A stretch of 5,142 nt of DNA from an uncultured Acidimicrobiaceae bacterium. GTDB lineage: Bacteria > Actinomycetota > Acidimicrobiia > Acidimicrobiales > Bog-793. Below are positions 1 through 5,142 of the stretch, one piece after another. The notes beneath the pieces were generated by a model. That model was given only the letters and a program-made list of their open reading frames with translations. It was not told the DNA's origin and ran no database searches. Made by a program: the position numbers and the translations under genes. Positions within the stretch are counted from its first letter, which is position 1; every line of letters starts with the position of its first letter. Location of the stretch: assembly GCA_903907185.1 (NCBI GenBank), contig CAIVND010000044.1, positions 1 through 5,142 on the forward strand, read 5' to 3'.

Positions 1-136
1 ATCTAAGTCGTTAGAGAGCGGTAGACGAATTTCGATTCCCCAGATATAGCAACGAAGCCAAAGATGCTCAGAAACACATTCGCGCTAGGTATCGAGCCAG
101 GGGAACTTTCAAGGCATTGATCAGCCACAAGCCGCA

Positions 137-157
137 AAGATCGTTTCAAACGAACTT
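137..157. repeat. Interrupted palindrome, possible operator
   Basis: TCGTTT-C-AAACGA is a perfect 6-bp inverted repeat around one central base (141-153). After one mismatched pair (A140/A154) it is extended by AAG and CTT on the outside. The symmetry suits a dimeric regulator better than an RNA hairpin, because the central loop would be very short. No associated promoter is clear. The function is unknown and chance is possible. Confidence 0.35.
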
Positions 158-172
158 GTATAGAGCGCTAGA

Positions 173-184
173 TCCCGTACGGGA
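173..184. repeat. 12-bp perfect palindrome TCCCGTACGGGA
   Basis: A 12-bp perfect palindrome with no spacer lies about 80 bp downstream of the subunit III stop. No T-run follows on either strand, so it is not a standard intrinsic terminator. It could be a protein-binding site or a weak transcript 3'-end structure. The function is not known. Confidence 0.35.
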
Positions 185-264
185 CTCAATAGAACCACGA
201 TGCGGGAGCAACACAGATCGAACCTAGTTTGGCGATGCGTATAAACAAGAGTGAGAGATCAGGG

Positions 265-960
265 TCACGCGAAAAGTGACATCACAAAAGCCAGTACACA
301 AGCGGAAGCGGCGATCCATACGGCAAATATTCGTATAAGTCGCACCTGGAACCAACTGCCGTCATCGTATCGACCAAGCCTTGCTCGGTTCGCTAAACCA
401 ATACCAACAAACGACAAAAGGATGAGATGGCCAAGCGTCGATCCCATGAAAAAAATGAAACTTGACGCATAGGTGCCGTCAATCGTTGTAAAGGGAAGCC
501 TTTCGAATTGGAAGCACTGAACCCCGATCGCACCTAGCAGCACCAAGATGGACAACAAGGCAACTCCGCCAGTTGCGCTCTTGCCTTCTCGGTTTCGAGC
601 TGCTCGCTCTACGAGACAAACGAGCAGCGCTGCTGCGACTGATAGCCCTGCGACAATTATTGTGAACGAAGGGCTCGCCTTGTTGACCTCATGAGTGATT
701 GTGTTACCGAGTCCATCAGTACATGCATGGGCTGAGGTACAAGAAGCTCCTCGCCAAAGTCCGTTTGTGTTGAGCGCTCTCAGATAGAACCACATAAAGA
801 GTTCCATTAAGAGAAACAGTCCATCGCCACCAATGAAGAGCCAAAGCGCGATCCGCTCCTTCAGGTGTCGCTGCTCATGGGTCTCGTGGTGTCCCGCCAC
901 CACTTCAATAGCGCGACCAAGATCCTGGGGATCCTCGTGGCCTGTTGTTGTGGTCTCCAC
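265..960 (-). CDS. ctaE: Cytochrome c oxidase subunit III (five-helix type)
   Basis: Accessory membrane subunit of the aa3-type oxidase. In this family it binds lipid and stabilises proton uptake by subunit I. The 231-residue protein shows five hydrophobic segments at about 35-60, 97-117, 131-152, 164-190 and 206-230, matching the short bacterial form that lacks the first two helices of the seven-helix version. The first helix has WLFIGGD where the family has WLF..SE, so Asp46 replaces the conserved glutamate. In the fourth helix Tyr164, Ser166, Phe168 and His178 fit the Y.S.F....G.H..H pattern, but the first His is Thr175. A loop of about 35 residues between helices 1 and 2 contains Cys74 and Cys80. 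The start is GTG: its G is the last base of the subunit I stop TAG, and GGAGGTGA lies 6 nt upstream. It is the last gene of the operon. The family call is firm, though the protein is divergent. Confidence 0.88.
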   Translation of the reverse strand: METTTTGHEDPQDLGRAIEVVAGHHETHEQRHLKERIALWLFIGGDGLFLLMELFMWFYLRALNTNGLWRGASCTSAHACTDGLGNTITHEVNKASPSFTIIVAGLSVAAALLVCLVERAARNREGKSATGGVALLSILVLLGAIGVQCFQFERLPFTTIDGTYASSFIFFMGSTLGHLILLSFVGIGLANRARLGRYDDGSWFQVRLIRIFAVWIAASACVLAFVMSLFA

Positions 961-2921
961 TATCTGTCACCTCCAGAGATCGGATAGTCGCTGGAGAGCA
1001 AAGGTACGAGCTCGTCCTCGGATCTGGCCGGCGGCGAATGGCTCGACACGTAGCCCTCTGAACCCTCCTCGCCATATCCGTAAGGATCAGATGTAACGAC
1101 TGGATCGACTAAGAAATTCACAAGTGGTACCGGAGTCGGAACCATCCACTCCAAGGTTTTCGAATGCCAAGGATTGGCAGGCGCAATACTTCCATTACGC
1201 ACGGAATGAATCATGGCGTACAGGAGAACTAACCATCCAGCCATGAGCAGGTACGCCCCAACGGAAGTCAGCTGGTTCGCGTGTAGGAAGATCGGATCGT
1301 AATAGGCAACTCGCCGCGGCATGCCCTGAAATCCCTCCCAGAACTGGCCAAAGTAGGTAGCTTGAATTCCTATTGCGATCATCCAGAACGAAACTTTCCC
1401 AACTCGTTCATTGAGCATCTTTCCCGTAACTTTCGGGAACCAGTAGCAAAGCGCTGCAGTAGCGGCGATCATTGCCCCGCCCAACAACGTGTAGTGAAAA
1501 TGCGCAGTTACGAACATGTCGCCGTGAAAATATTGATCGGCGGGCACATCAGAAAGGTAGATTCCCGTCACACCACCGATGATGAAGTTCCAAAGGAACA
1601 GATAGACGAAGTACATAGGAAGCCGGGTCCAGATCCGTCCCTTCCAAAGTGTTCCGATAAGGCACAAAAAGATGATCCCCGTTGGTATGGAGATCAACTC
1701 CGTCGTGAGCATGAACGGGCCAGCTAGGTCCGGTGCCCAACCGGTTGTGAACATGTGATGTGCCCAAACCATGATGGACAACATCCCCACTGCCACAAAT
1801 CCAGCGATAGTTATCTTGTAACCAAACAACGGCTTTCGCGCAAAGGTGCTCGCGACCTCCATCATCGCTGCAACTGGAGGGATCAAGATGATATAGACCT
1901 CCGGATGGCCAAAGATCCAAAAGATGTTCTCCCAAAGCCAACCAGTACCGCCCCCAGCTGCAACAAAGAACGAGGTCCCAGTCACGCGATCCGAAACCAT
2001 TGAGGTAAATCCCAGTAGGAGGGCAGGCATTGCGTAGATACTCAGAGCAGAACCGACGACGGATCCCCAAACAAAGATTGGAAGTCGACCGAGCGTCATC
2101 CCCTTCGCCCGCATCGTGAGAACCGTAACGATGGTATTCACTCCAGATACGGTGACCGAAACCACGAACGTGATCATGGTCATAGAAAACGCATCCATTG
2201 CCGCAGGGGCCTGGATAGATAACGGTGCGTAAGTAGTCCATCCCGCGTCCACTCCACCGAGAACAAAGGTGGCCAACATCGGTGGCAACGCCGACGCAAT
2301 TACCCAAAAACTCATCGCGTTGAGACGCGGAAAGGCCATGTCCTTTGCTCCGACCATGATGGGCATGATGAAGTTAGCGAAGGGACCGGAAACCATGATG
2401 ATGGTCGCGATGATCATCAACATTCCATGTATCGAGACAATCGCATTGTAGGAATCTGGAGACAAAAAACTTGAATGTGAGGTGATGAGCTGGGTTCGCA
2501 TCATCATGGCCAATGTTCCGCCAATAGCAAACATGACCATTACCAACACCAAGTACTGAGTGCCTACAACCTTGTGATCGGTACAGAACTTGTAGTACCG
2601 CTTACTGCCCTGTCCAACTCCCGCCGCGTACAGTTCGTCTTCGTAGCTCTGATCATGCCCGAGAAGCCACCTAATCGGTGCGTTAAATGTACCAACACCG
2701 ACGTTAAAACCGACGACCCAACCAACCATGGTGACCGTCACCACCATGTCCGTGCCCCAATTAGAACTTTGGAGAAATGCGTGAGCGGTCAGCCAGCCAA
2801 CGAAACCCAAGAAGATGCCGAAACCAAGACCAGTAAAGATGTTCTGCCGGCGATAGAGACCGCCCGCCTTTGGTCCAAGAGTCGTCTCCTCAAGACGCGG
2901 GGCTTCTTCGATCGTCGTCAT
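960..2921 (-). CDS. ctaD: Cytochrome c oxidase subunit I (heme a3-CuB catalytic subunit)
   Basis: Catalytic subunit that reduces O2 to water at a heme/CuB centre in the cytoplasmic membrane. Of 653 residues, the family core begins near CTDHKVVG (113-120). Low-spin heme ligands are His165 and His476; the high-spin heme ligand is His474. CuB ligands are His339, His388 and His389, with Tyr343 placed for the His-Tyr crosslink. The D channel is complete: Asn183, Asp194, Asn201 and Glu341 (GHPEVY). The propionate-binding Arg536-Arg537 pair is present. Using Rhodobacter sphaeroides numbering, Lys362 is Ile417, Ser299 is Met354 and Asp412 (Mg site) is Gly467, while Thr352 and Thr359 are kept as Thr407 and Thr414. 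Residues 27-50 and 56-80 are two extra hydrophobic segments before the usual first helix. The C-terminal tail has the normal TLEW and DPYGYG features, with no fused subunit III. The ATG is preceded by AGAAAGG. The gene lies 64 nt after subunit II and overlaps subunit III by 1 bp. The type (A1-like, with the Glu of HPEVY) is secure; the heme species is inferred. Confidence 0.97.
   Translation of the reverse strand: MTTIEEAPRLEETTLGPKAGGLYRRQNIFTGLGFGIFLGFVGWLTAHAFLQSSNWGTDMVVTVTMVGWVVGFNVGVGTFNAPIRWLLGHDQSYEDELYAAGVGQGSKRYYKFCTDHKVVGTQYLVLVMVMFAIGGTLAMMMRTQLITSHSSFLSPDSYNAIVSIHGMLMIIATIIMVSGPFANFIMPIMVGAKDMAFPRLNAMSFWVIASALPPMLATFVLGGVDAGWTTYAPLSIQAPAAMDAFSMTMITFVVSVTVSGVNTIVTVLTMRAKGMTLGRLPIFVWGSVVGSALSIYAMPALLLGFTSMVSDRVTGTSFFVAAGGGTGWLWENIFWIFGHPEVYIILIPPVAAMMEVASTFARKPLFGYKITIAGFVAVGMLSIMVWAHHMFTTGWAPDLAGPFMLTTELISIPTGIIFLCLIGTLWKGRIWTRLPMYFVYLFLWNFIIGGVTGIYLSDVPADQYFHGDMFVTAHFHYTLLGGAMIAATAALCYWFPKVTGKMLNERVGKVSFWMIAIGIQATYFGQFWEGFQGMPRRVAYYDPIFLHANQLTSVGAYLLMAGWLVLLYAMIHSVRNGSIAPANPWHSKTLEWMVPTPVPLVNFLVDPVVTSDPYGYGEEGSEGYVSSHSPPARSEDELVPLLSSDYPISGGDR
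967..974 (-). promoter_or_regulatory. Strong ribosome binding site for subunit III
   Basis: On the minus strand GGAGGTGA lies 6 nt before the GTG at 958-960, inside the last codons of subunit I. This near-perfect anti-16S match fixes the GTG start and implies translational coupling across the TAGTG stop-start overlap. Confidence 0.85.
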
Positions 2922-2929
2922 CCCGACAG

Positions 2930-2936
2930 CCTTTCT
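2930..2936 (-). promoter_or_regulatory. Ribosome binding site for subunit I
   Basis: AGAAAGG on the minus strand lies 8 nt before the ATG at 2919-2921. It is a moderate match and supports this start over any downstream Met. It also supports the long N-terminal extension being genuinely translated. Confidence 0.6.
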
Positions 2937-2964
2937 GTCATTACTTCAGCTTTCGGTGATACTG

Positions 2965-2980
2965 CCTCGCGCGTACGAGG
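2965..2980 (-). repeat. Small hairpin in the subunit II-subunit I gap
   Basis: Minus-strand CCTCG and CGAGG form a 5-bp stem around a 6-nt loop, starting 5 nt after the subunit II stop. No T-run follows, so it is unlikely to stop transcription. It could shape mRNA processing or relative expression inside the operon. It is short enough that chance cannot be excluded. Confidence 0.35.
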
Positions 2981-2985
2981 ACTCA

Positions 2986-3804
2986 TCATGATTGAGACAC
3001 CTGGGCTTCCTTGTCTGCCGCCGAAGACGTCGCTCCTTGAGACTGTAACCACGTTGCAAATTGATCCGATGTAACGACAGATCCGGGCGCATACATAAAG
3101 GAGTGATAGAGGCCACAAAGCTGACTGCAGCGCACTGTGAATTTTCCAACACGATCTGGTGTGGTTCGAATTACGGTAACGACATTGGGATTGGCATCGA
3201 CCTGCACGCCAAGGGCAGCCGGCCAAAATCCGTGAGTCACATCAACCGATGAGACGTCAAACTCAATCGGCCGGTTCACCGGAAGCACCAGTTCGCGCGA
3301 TTCCACACCCGTACCCGGATATTTAAATGTCCACAACCACTGTTGGCCGGTTACCTCGACTTGCAGGGTGTCTGGATGTGACACTTGCTGCGCCGACCAA
3401 ACGCTCAGTCCCCAAACAAGCAGCACGATGACAAGCACCGTCGAGGTAATGAGCCATACGCCGGTGACGAATCCATTACCTCGAATCGGAGGGCCGTCCT
3501 CAGGTGGTTCATCCTGATTACCTCGATGCCTCCATCCAATCAAGCTATAGATTGCGACAGAGTAAACAAACGCTGCGACCGGGGCCGCCAGTACGGTGAA
3601 AAAGACCATGGTCTTCCACACATCGGTACCGTCATTTGACAGAAGAGAGGTCAGCAGATGATGGGGCGCGACGACACCCATAATTCCGCCTGCAACTGTC
3701 AAGACCAACCAAATCATGAAGATCTTGCCGCCTGGTCGCGAAAGGAATGGTTCCCTCCGCAAGAGGGTCCTCTCGAAATCCGTGTCAGATTGCTCAGGCG
3801 ACAT
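2986..3804 (-). CDS. ctaC: Cytochrome c oxidase subunit II (CuA subunit)
   Basis: Receives electrons at the binuclear CuA centre on the outer face of the membrane and passes them to subunit I. The 272-residue protein has hydrophobic segments at about 27-47, 65-90 and 111-137, then a periplasmic cupredoxin domain. The aromatic motif GQQWLWTFKYP (153-163) is followed by CuA ligands His191, Cys226, Cys230, His234 and Met237 in VTHGFW and CSQLCGLYHSFM; all are present. Gln228 replaces the usual Glu, which normally also binds the Mg/Mn ion at the subunit I interface. Aligned on Trp117, the K-channel entrance Glu of bovine and Rhodobacter subunit II is Thr114. There is no C-terminal cytochrome c domain and no lipobox cysteine, so the first segment is either a retained helix or a non-lipoprotein signal. 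The ATG overlaps the end of the cupredoxin-like gene by 11 bp, with GGGGT 6 nt upstream. Confidence 0.96.
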   Translation of the reverse strand: MSPEQSDTDFERTLLRREPFLSRPGGKIFMIWLVLTVAGGIMGVVAPHHLLTSLLSNDGTDVWKTMVFFTVLAAPVAAFVYSVAIYSLIGWRHRGNQDEPPEDGPPIRGNGFVTGVWLITSTVLVIVLLVWGLSVWSAQQVSHPDTLQVEVTGQQWLWTFKYPGTGVESRELVLPVNRPIEFDVSSVDVTHGFWPAALGVQVDANPNVVTVIRTTPDRVGKFTVRCSQLCGLYHSFMYAPGSVVTSDQFATWLQSQGATSSAADKEAQVSQS

Positions 3805-4537
3805 TTATGAACCCCGACATGAATCCATAAGCGCTCATCGGACCTCCAAAGCTCGCAAGCATCTCACCGCAGGGAAATTCACAGTTCCAGGCGTAGAGTC
3901 CCTTACTTCCTGAGACGAAACTAAATACAACGGTGTGGTACTTGCCGTTATCAGTTTGGTTATCGCCATCAACGGCAGGAAGCGGAACGCTGAGAAAGAA
4001 GCCAGGATCGGTGCCAGGAGTGGCGCGAACGGTAAAGGTGTGTCCAACGTCGTTGGGGGAGATCGACTTGACGACCTTTCCGTCAACGATGGCCGTTCCA
4101 TCTATGGTTCCACGAACAGTGGCAAACCATGGGTTGTTGAGCGATCCACCAGAGTCGTACTGCCTCACATATACCGTGACCAGTGCATGAGCAGGGACTT
4201 GATACGAATTCGTCAACCCATAGGCCGGCCAACCTGAATTACCGCTTGGGTGAATTGGCACGCCGTTAACGATGCCTGTCGAATCTGGGTAGGTCTGGAA
4301 ATGGAGGGTGACGTGAGGCACGGTCACTCCATTGACCGTAGCTGTGCCGACAGATTTAGCGACTTCGGTGCCCGAGGGTGATCGATATGTCTCCCCGTAA
4401 AAGAGTGCGCCGACTCCAACGATCAGAGCTAGGGCGATACCAAAAGTAATAAGTAATCCAGCTGGCTTTGCCTTCGGCCCTTTGGTGGGCCATACGTCTC
4501 TCGTTGGTTCAGAACCGCTGCTTGCCACTTCCGGCAT
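3794..4537 (-). CDS. Membrane-anchored cupredoxin-like protein, first gene of the oxidase operon
   Basis: Not assigned to a named family. The 247-residue protein has a charged and proline-rich cytoplasmic start, one hydrophobic helix at about 26-47 and an exported domain of about 200 residues rich in Gly, Val, Ser and Thr, as in beta-sandwich proteins. Segment 113-132 (QVPAHALVTVYV...) resembles the cupredoxin strand before the first copper His, but the expected His region reads NNPWFATV. The C terminus, YAWNCEFPCGE followed by GGPM, FMSG and FINV, resembles the metal loop of cupredoxins and CuA domains: Cys219-x3-Cys223 is kept but no His follows. Met226, Met234, Met240, His166 and His201 are possible alternative ligands. 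It overlaps subunit II by 11 bp, so a role as accessory subunit, electron carrier or copper donor for the oxidase is likely. AcoP of Acidithiobacillus ferrooxidans occupies the same position before coxB. The start is ATG with GGGGGT 5 nt upstream. The coding call is sure; the function is tentative. Confidence 0.85.
   Translation of the reverse strand: MPEVASSGSEPTRDVWPTKGPKAKPAGLLITFGIALALIVGVGALFYGETYRSPSGTEVAKSVGTATVNGVTVPHVTLHFQTYPDSTGIVNGVPIHPSGNSGWPAYGLTNSYQVPAHALVTVYVRQYDSGGSLNNPWFATVRGTIDGTAIVDGKVVKSISPNDVGHTFTVRATPGTDPGFFLSVPLPAVDGDNQTDNGKYHTVVFSFVSGSKGLYAWNCEFPCGEMLASFGGPMSAYGFMSGFINVA
3811..3815 (-). promoter_or_regulatory. Ribosome binding site for subunit II
   Basis: GGGGT on the minus strand lies 6 nt before the ATG at 3802-3804, inside the last codons of the upstream gene. 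With the 11-bp overlap it suggests coupled translation of the two proteins. Confidence 0.55.
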
Positions 4538-4542
4538 GCTTT

Positions 4543-4548
4543 ACCCCC
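4543..4548 (-). promoter_or_regulatory. Ribosome binding site for the cupredoxin-like gene
   Basis: GGGGGT on the minus strand lies 5 nt before the ATG at 4535-4537. It supports that start, and with the promoter at 4569-4596 gives a short 5' leader of roughly 25 nt. Confidence 0.55.
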
Positions 4549-4568
4549 GATTCACAGGTAGATCACAA

Positions 4569-4596
4569 ACTCTATCAGCGGTGTTTCACATGTCAA
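4569..4596 (-). promoter_or_regulatory. Sigma70-type promoter of the oxidase operon
   Basis: On the minus strand a perfect TTGACA (4591-4596) is followed after 16 nt by TAGAGT (4569-4574), which matches TATAAT at four of six positions. The -10 box ends 31 nt before the first ATG of the operon, so transcription would start near 4562. No comparable promoter is seen between the four minus-strand genes, which fits a single transcript. The call rests on sequence match and position only. Confidence 0.6.
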
Positions 4597-4600
4597 AGGA

Positions 4601-4633
4601 TTGATCCTCGAGCTGAGTATTTCGAGGATTCAA
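4601..4633. repeat. Strong inverted repeat next to the operon promoter
   Basis: ATCCTCGA (4604-4611) and TCGAGGAT (4622-4629) form a perfect 8-bp inverted repeat around 10 nt. It is extended by TTG (4601-4603) and CAA (4631-4633) with one unpaired T at 4630. It lies 4 bp upstream of the minus-strand -35 box, with its centre about 55 bp before the estimated transcription start, a usual place for an activator. It is also in the region upstream of ctaG, so one regulator could control both directions, or it could form a hairpin in a ctaG leader RNA. Confidence 0.6.
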
Positions 4634-4682
4634 GTGGCGGAAGTACTCGATGGGTGCCTAGTCAAATGCCAGATTCGGAATG

Positions 4683-4699
4683 AAGCCCAAGTTCGGCTT
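4683..4699. repeat. Weak inverted repeat upstream of ctaG
   Basis: AAGCC and GGCTT form a 5-bp inverted repeat around 7 nt, about 55 bp before the ctaG start. It is short and may be chance. No convincing plus-strand promoter was found beside it; TACTAT at 4723-4728 is a possible -10 box but has no good -35 partner. Confidence 0.25.
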
Positions 4700-4738
4700 A
4701 CCTGGTGAAGGATCCATGCGACTACTATCCGGACTGAC

Positions 4739-4745
4739 GGAGAGG
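4739..4745 (+). promoter_or_regulatory. Ribosome binding site for ctaG-like gene
   Basis: GGAGAGG lies 8 nt before the ATG at 4754. It selects this ATG over the second ATG two codons later (4760). The in-frame TGA at 4706 with no start codon in between rules out a longer upstream form. Confidence 0.7.
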
Positions 4746-4753
4746 ACGGCTGC

Positions 4754-5142
4754 ATGACAATGCTTCCCTCGTGGCAGGTCACGCCTCTCGGTGTGCTCAT
4801 GGTGCTCATTGGTATCACTCATGAAGTCGGTATACGAAACTTGGCAAAGCGACAAACTGTTGCTCACGAGTACCGCAGTCGCCGTCGAAGCCTCTTGGTT
4901 TATGCAGGATTAGCCGGGGTGGTTGTTGTCGTTTCGGGACCGCTTGAGCGATTGTCGATGACGTGGCTCACGATCCACATGACGGTACATCTGCTCGAAA
5001 TGTTCTATCTTCCGCCCCTCATTATTCTCGGTGGCGCGCAGGTCCCACTTCTCCATGCCCTACCTATACGTCTACGTCGCAGACTTCTTCATACCTACTA
5101 CCAAACTCCGCAGGGCAAAGTAGTGCGGAGATTCATTTCGGC
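4754..5142 (+). CDS. ctaG: CtaG-family cytochrome c oxidase assembly protein, 3' end beyond window
   Basis: Partial gene: 129 codons are visible and the frame is open to the right edge. Family members (Caa3_CtaG, PF09678, unrelated to Cox11) are multi-helix membrane proteins; Bacillus CtaG is needed to form active caa3 oxidase. The visible part shows Trp7 and Pro11 near the start, a first helix at about 10-28, a basic loop, a second helix at about 46-61, the SGPLERLS motif (61-68; family usually SPLD), then His75-Met76-x2-His79 (family HM..H) and LPPLIILGGAQVPLL (86-100), followed by ALPIRLRRRLL. This order matches the family's N-terminal half. It is divergent from the oxidase operon and shares its intergenic region, which fits a role in assembling that oxidase, probably in copper delivery or maturation. 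The family call comes from motif recognition and is strong; the copper role is known only in outline for the family. Confidence 0.88.
   Translation, partial: MTMLPSWQVTPLGVLMVLIGITHEVGIRNLAKRQTVAHEYRSRRRSLLVYAGLAGVVVVVSGPLERLSMTWLTIHMTVHLLEMFYLPPLIILGGAQVPLLHALPIRLRRRLLHTYYQTPQGKVVRRFIS

Larger units (their letters stand above)
1..264. other. Non-coding region downstream of the oxidase operon
   Basis: No convincing gene is visible on either strand between the subunit III stop and the left edge. The longest minus-strand frame (positions 3-128, GTG start, 41 codons) has no good ribosome binding site and no recognisable family. No tRNA-like cloverleaf was found, although short TTCGAT strings resemble T-loops. 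I see no classical hairpin-plus-T-run terminator after subunit III. The region does contain two palindromes (137-157 and 173-184), listed separately. These may belong to the control region of a gene lying beyond the left edge. Confidence 0.6.

Noticed and set aside
31..60. tRNA-like T-loop string TTCGATTCC followed later by CCA
   Set aside because: The flanking bases do not pair into a T-stem and no acceptor, D or anticodon arms could be drawn.
3..128. 41-codon minus-strand frame with a hydrophobic stretch, downstream of subunit III
   Set aside because: It has a GTG start without a good ribosome binding site, lies about 135 bp from the operon end, and has no recognisable similarity to a small oxidase subunit.
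171..187. Intrinsic terminator of the oxidase operon
   Set aside because: The palindrome has no adequate loop and no T-run on the minus strand, so it does not fit a standard terminator.
1549..2307. Open frame of 252 codons on the minus strand inside subunit I
   Set aside because: It lies in another frame of the clearly conserved subunit I gene. Its translation has a scattered Cys/His/Trp-rich composition and no recognisable family, so it is a shadow frame.
2574..3074. Open frame of 166 codons on the plus strand
   Set aside because: It is antisense to subunits I and II, which are supported by motifs over their whole length. The translation resembles no known protein.
4698..4728. Possible plus-strand promoter for ctaG (TTACCT and TACTAT)
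   Set aside because: The -35 match is poor and the spacing is 19 nt, so a promoter cannot be assigned here.
4630..4867. Short minus-strand frames across the divergent intergenic region
   Set aside because: They overlap the start of the ctaG-like gene on the other strand and the regulatory region, and have no family features.

Overview
The window holds a heme-copper terminal oxidase locus from an aerobic bacterium. Four genes on the minus strand form one tight operon, read from right to left: a membrane-anchored cupredoxin-like protein (3794-4537), CuA subunit II (2986-3804), catalytic subunit I (960-2921) and subunit III (265-960). A fifth gene, of the CtaG assembly-factor family, starts on the plus strand at 4754 and runs off the right edge. 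G+C content looks close to half by eye. The split subunits, the ctaC-ctaD-ctaE order, the CtaG-family protein (PF09678 type, not Cox11) and the low-complexity periplasmic protein suggest an actinobacterium-like lineage, perhaps an acidophilic relative of Acidimicrobiia. That placement is an inference and is not proven by the sequence.

Layout: 1-264 is non-coding, with two palindromes. 265-4537 is the oxidase operon. Its genes overlap by 11 bp (cupredoxin-like/subunit II) and 1 bp (subunit I/III), with a 64-nt gap carrying a small hairpin between subunits II and I. 4538-4753 is a divergent intergenic region with a good minus-strand promoter (TTGACA-N16-TAGAGT) and, directly upstream of it, a strong inverted repeat that could be an operator or a leader hairpin. 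4754-5142 is the partial ctaG-like gene.

How the genes work together: subunit II takes electrons at CuA from a soluble or membrane donor. Subunit I passes them through the low-spin heme to the heme/CuB site, where O2 is reduced. Subunit III is the accessory membrane subunit. The CtaG-type protein is expected to help assemble the copper-containing oxidase. The cupredoxin-like protein is co-translated just ahead of subunit II and is probably an accessory part of the complex. Its position recalls acoP, which precedes coxB in the rus operon of Acidithiobacillus ferrooxidans.

The most interesting signal lies in the residues. The metal ligands of subunits I and II and the D proton channel are all intact. 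However, the K-channel lysine of subunit I is isoleucine, the K-channel serine is methionine, and the K-channel entrance glutamate of subunit II appears to be threonine. Separately, two ligands of the Mg/Mn site at the I/II interface are changed (Asp to Gly in I, Glu to Gln in II). Subunit I also has two extra predicted membrane helices at its N terminus. Together these point to a divergent A-type oxidase whose second proton path and subunit interface have been remodelled.
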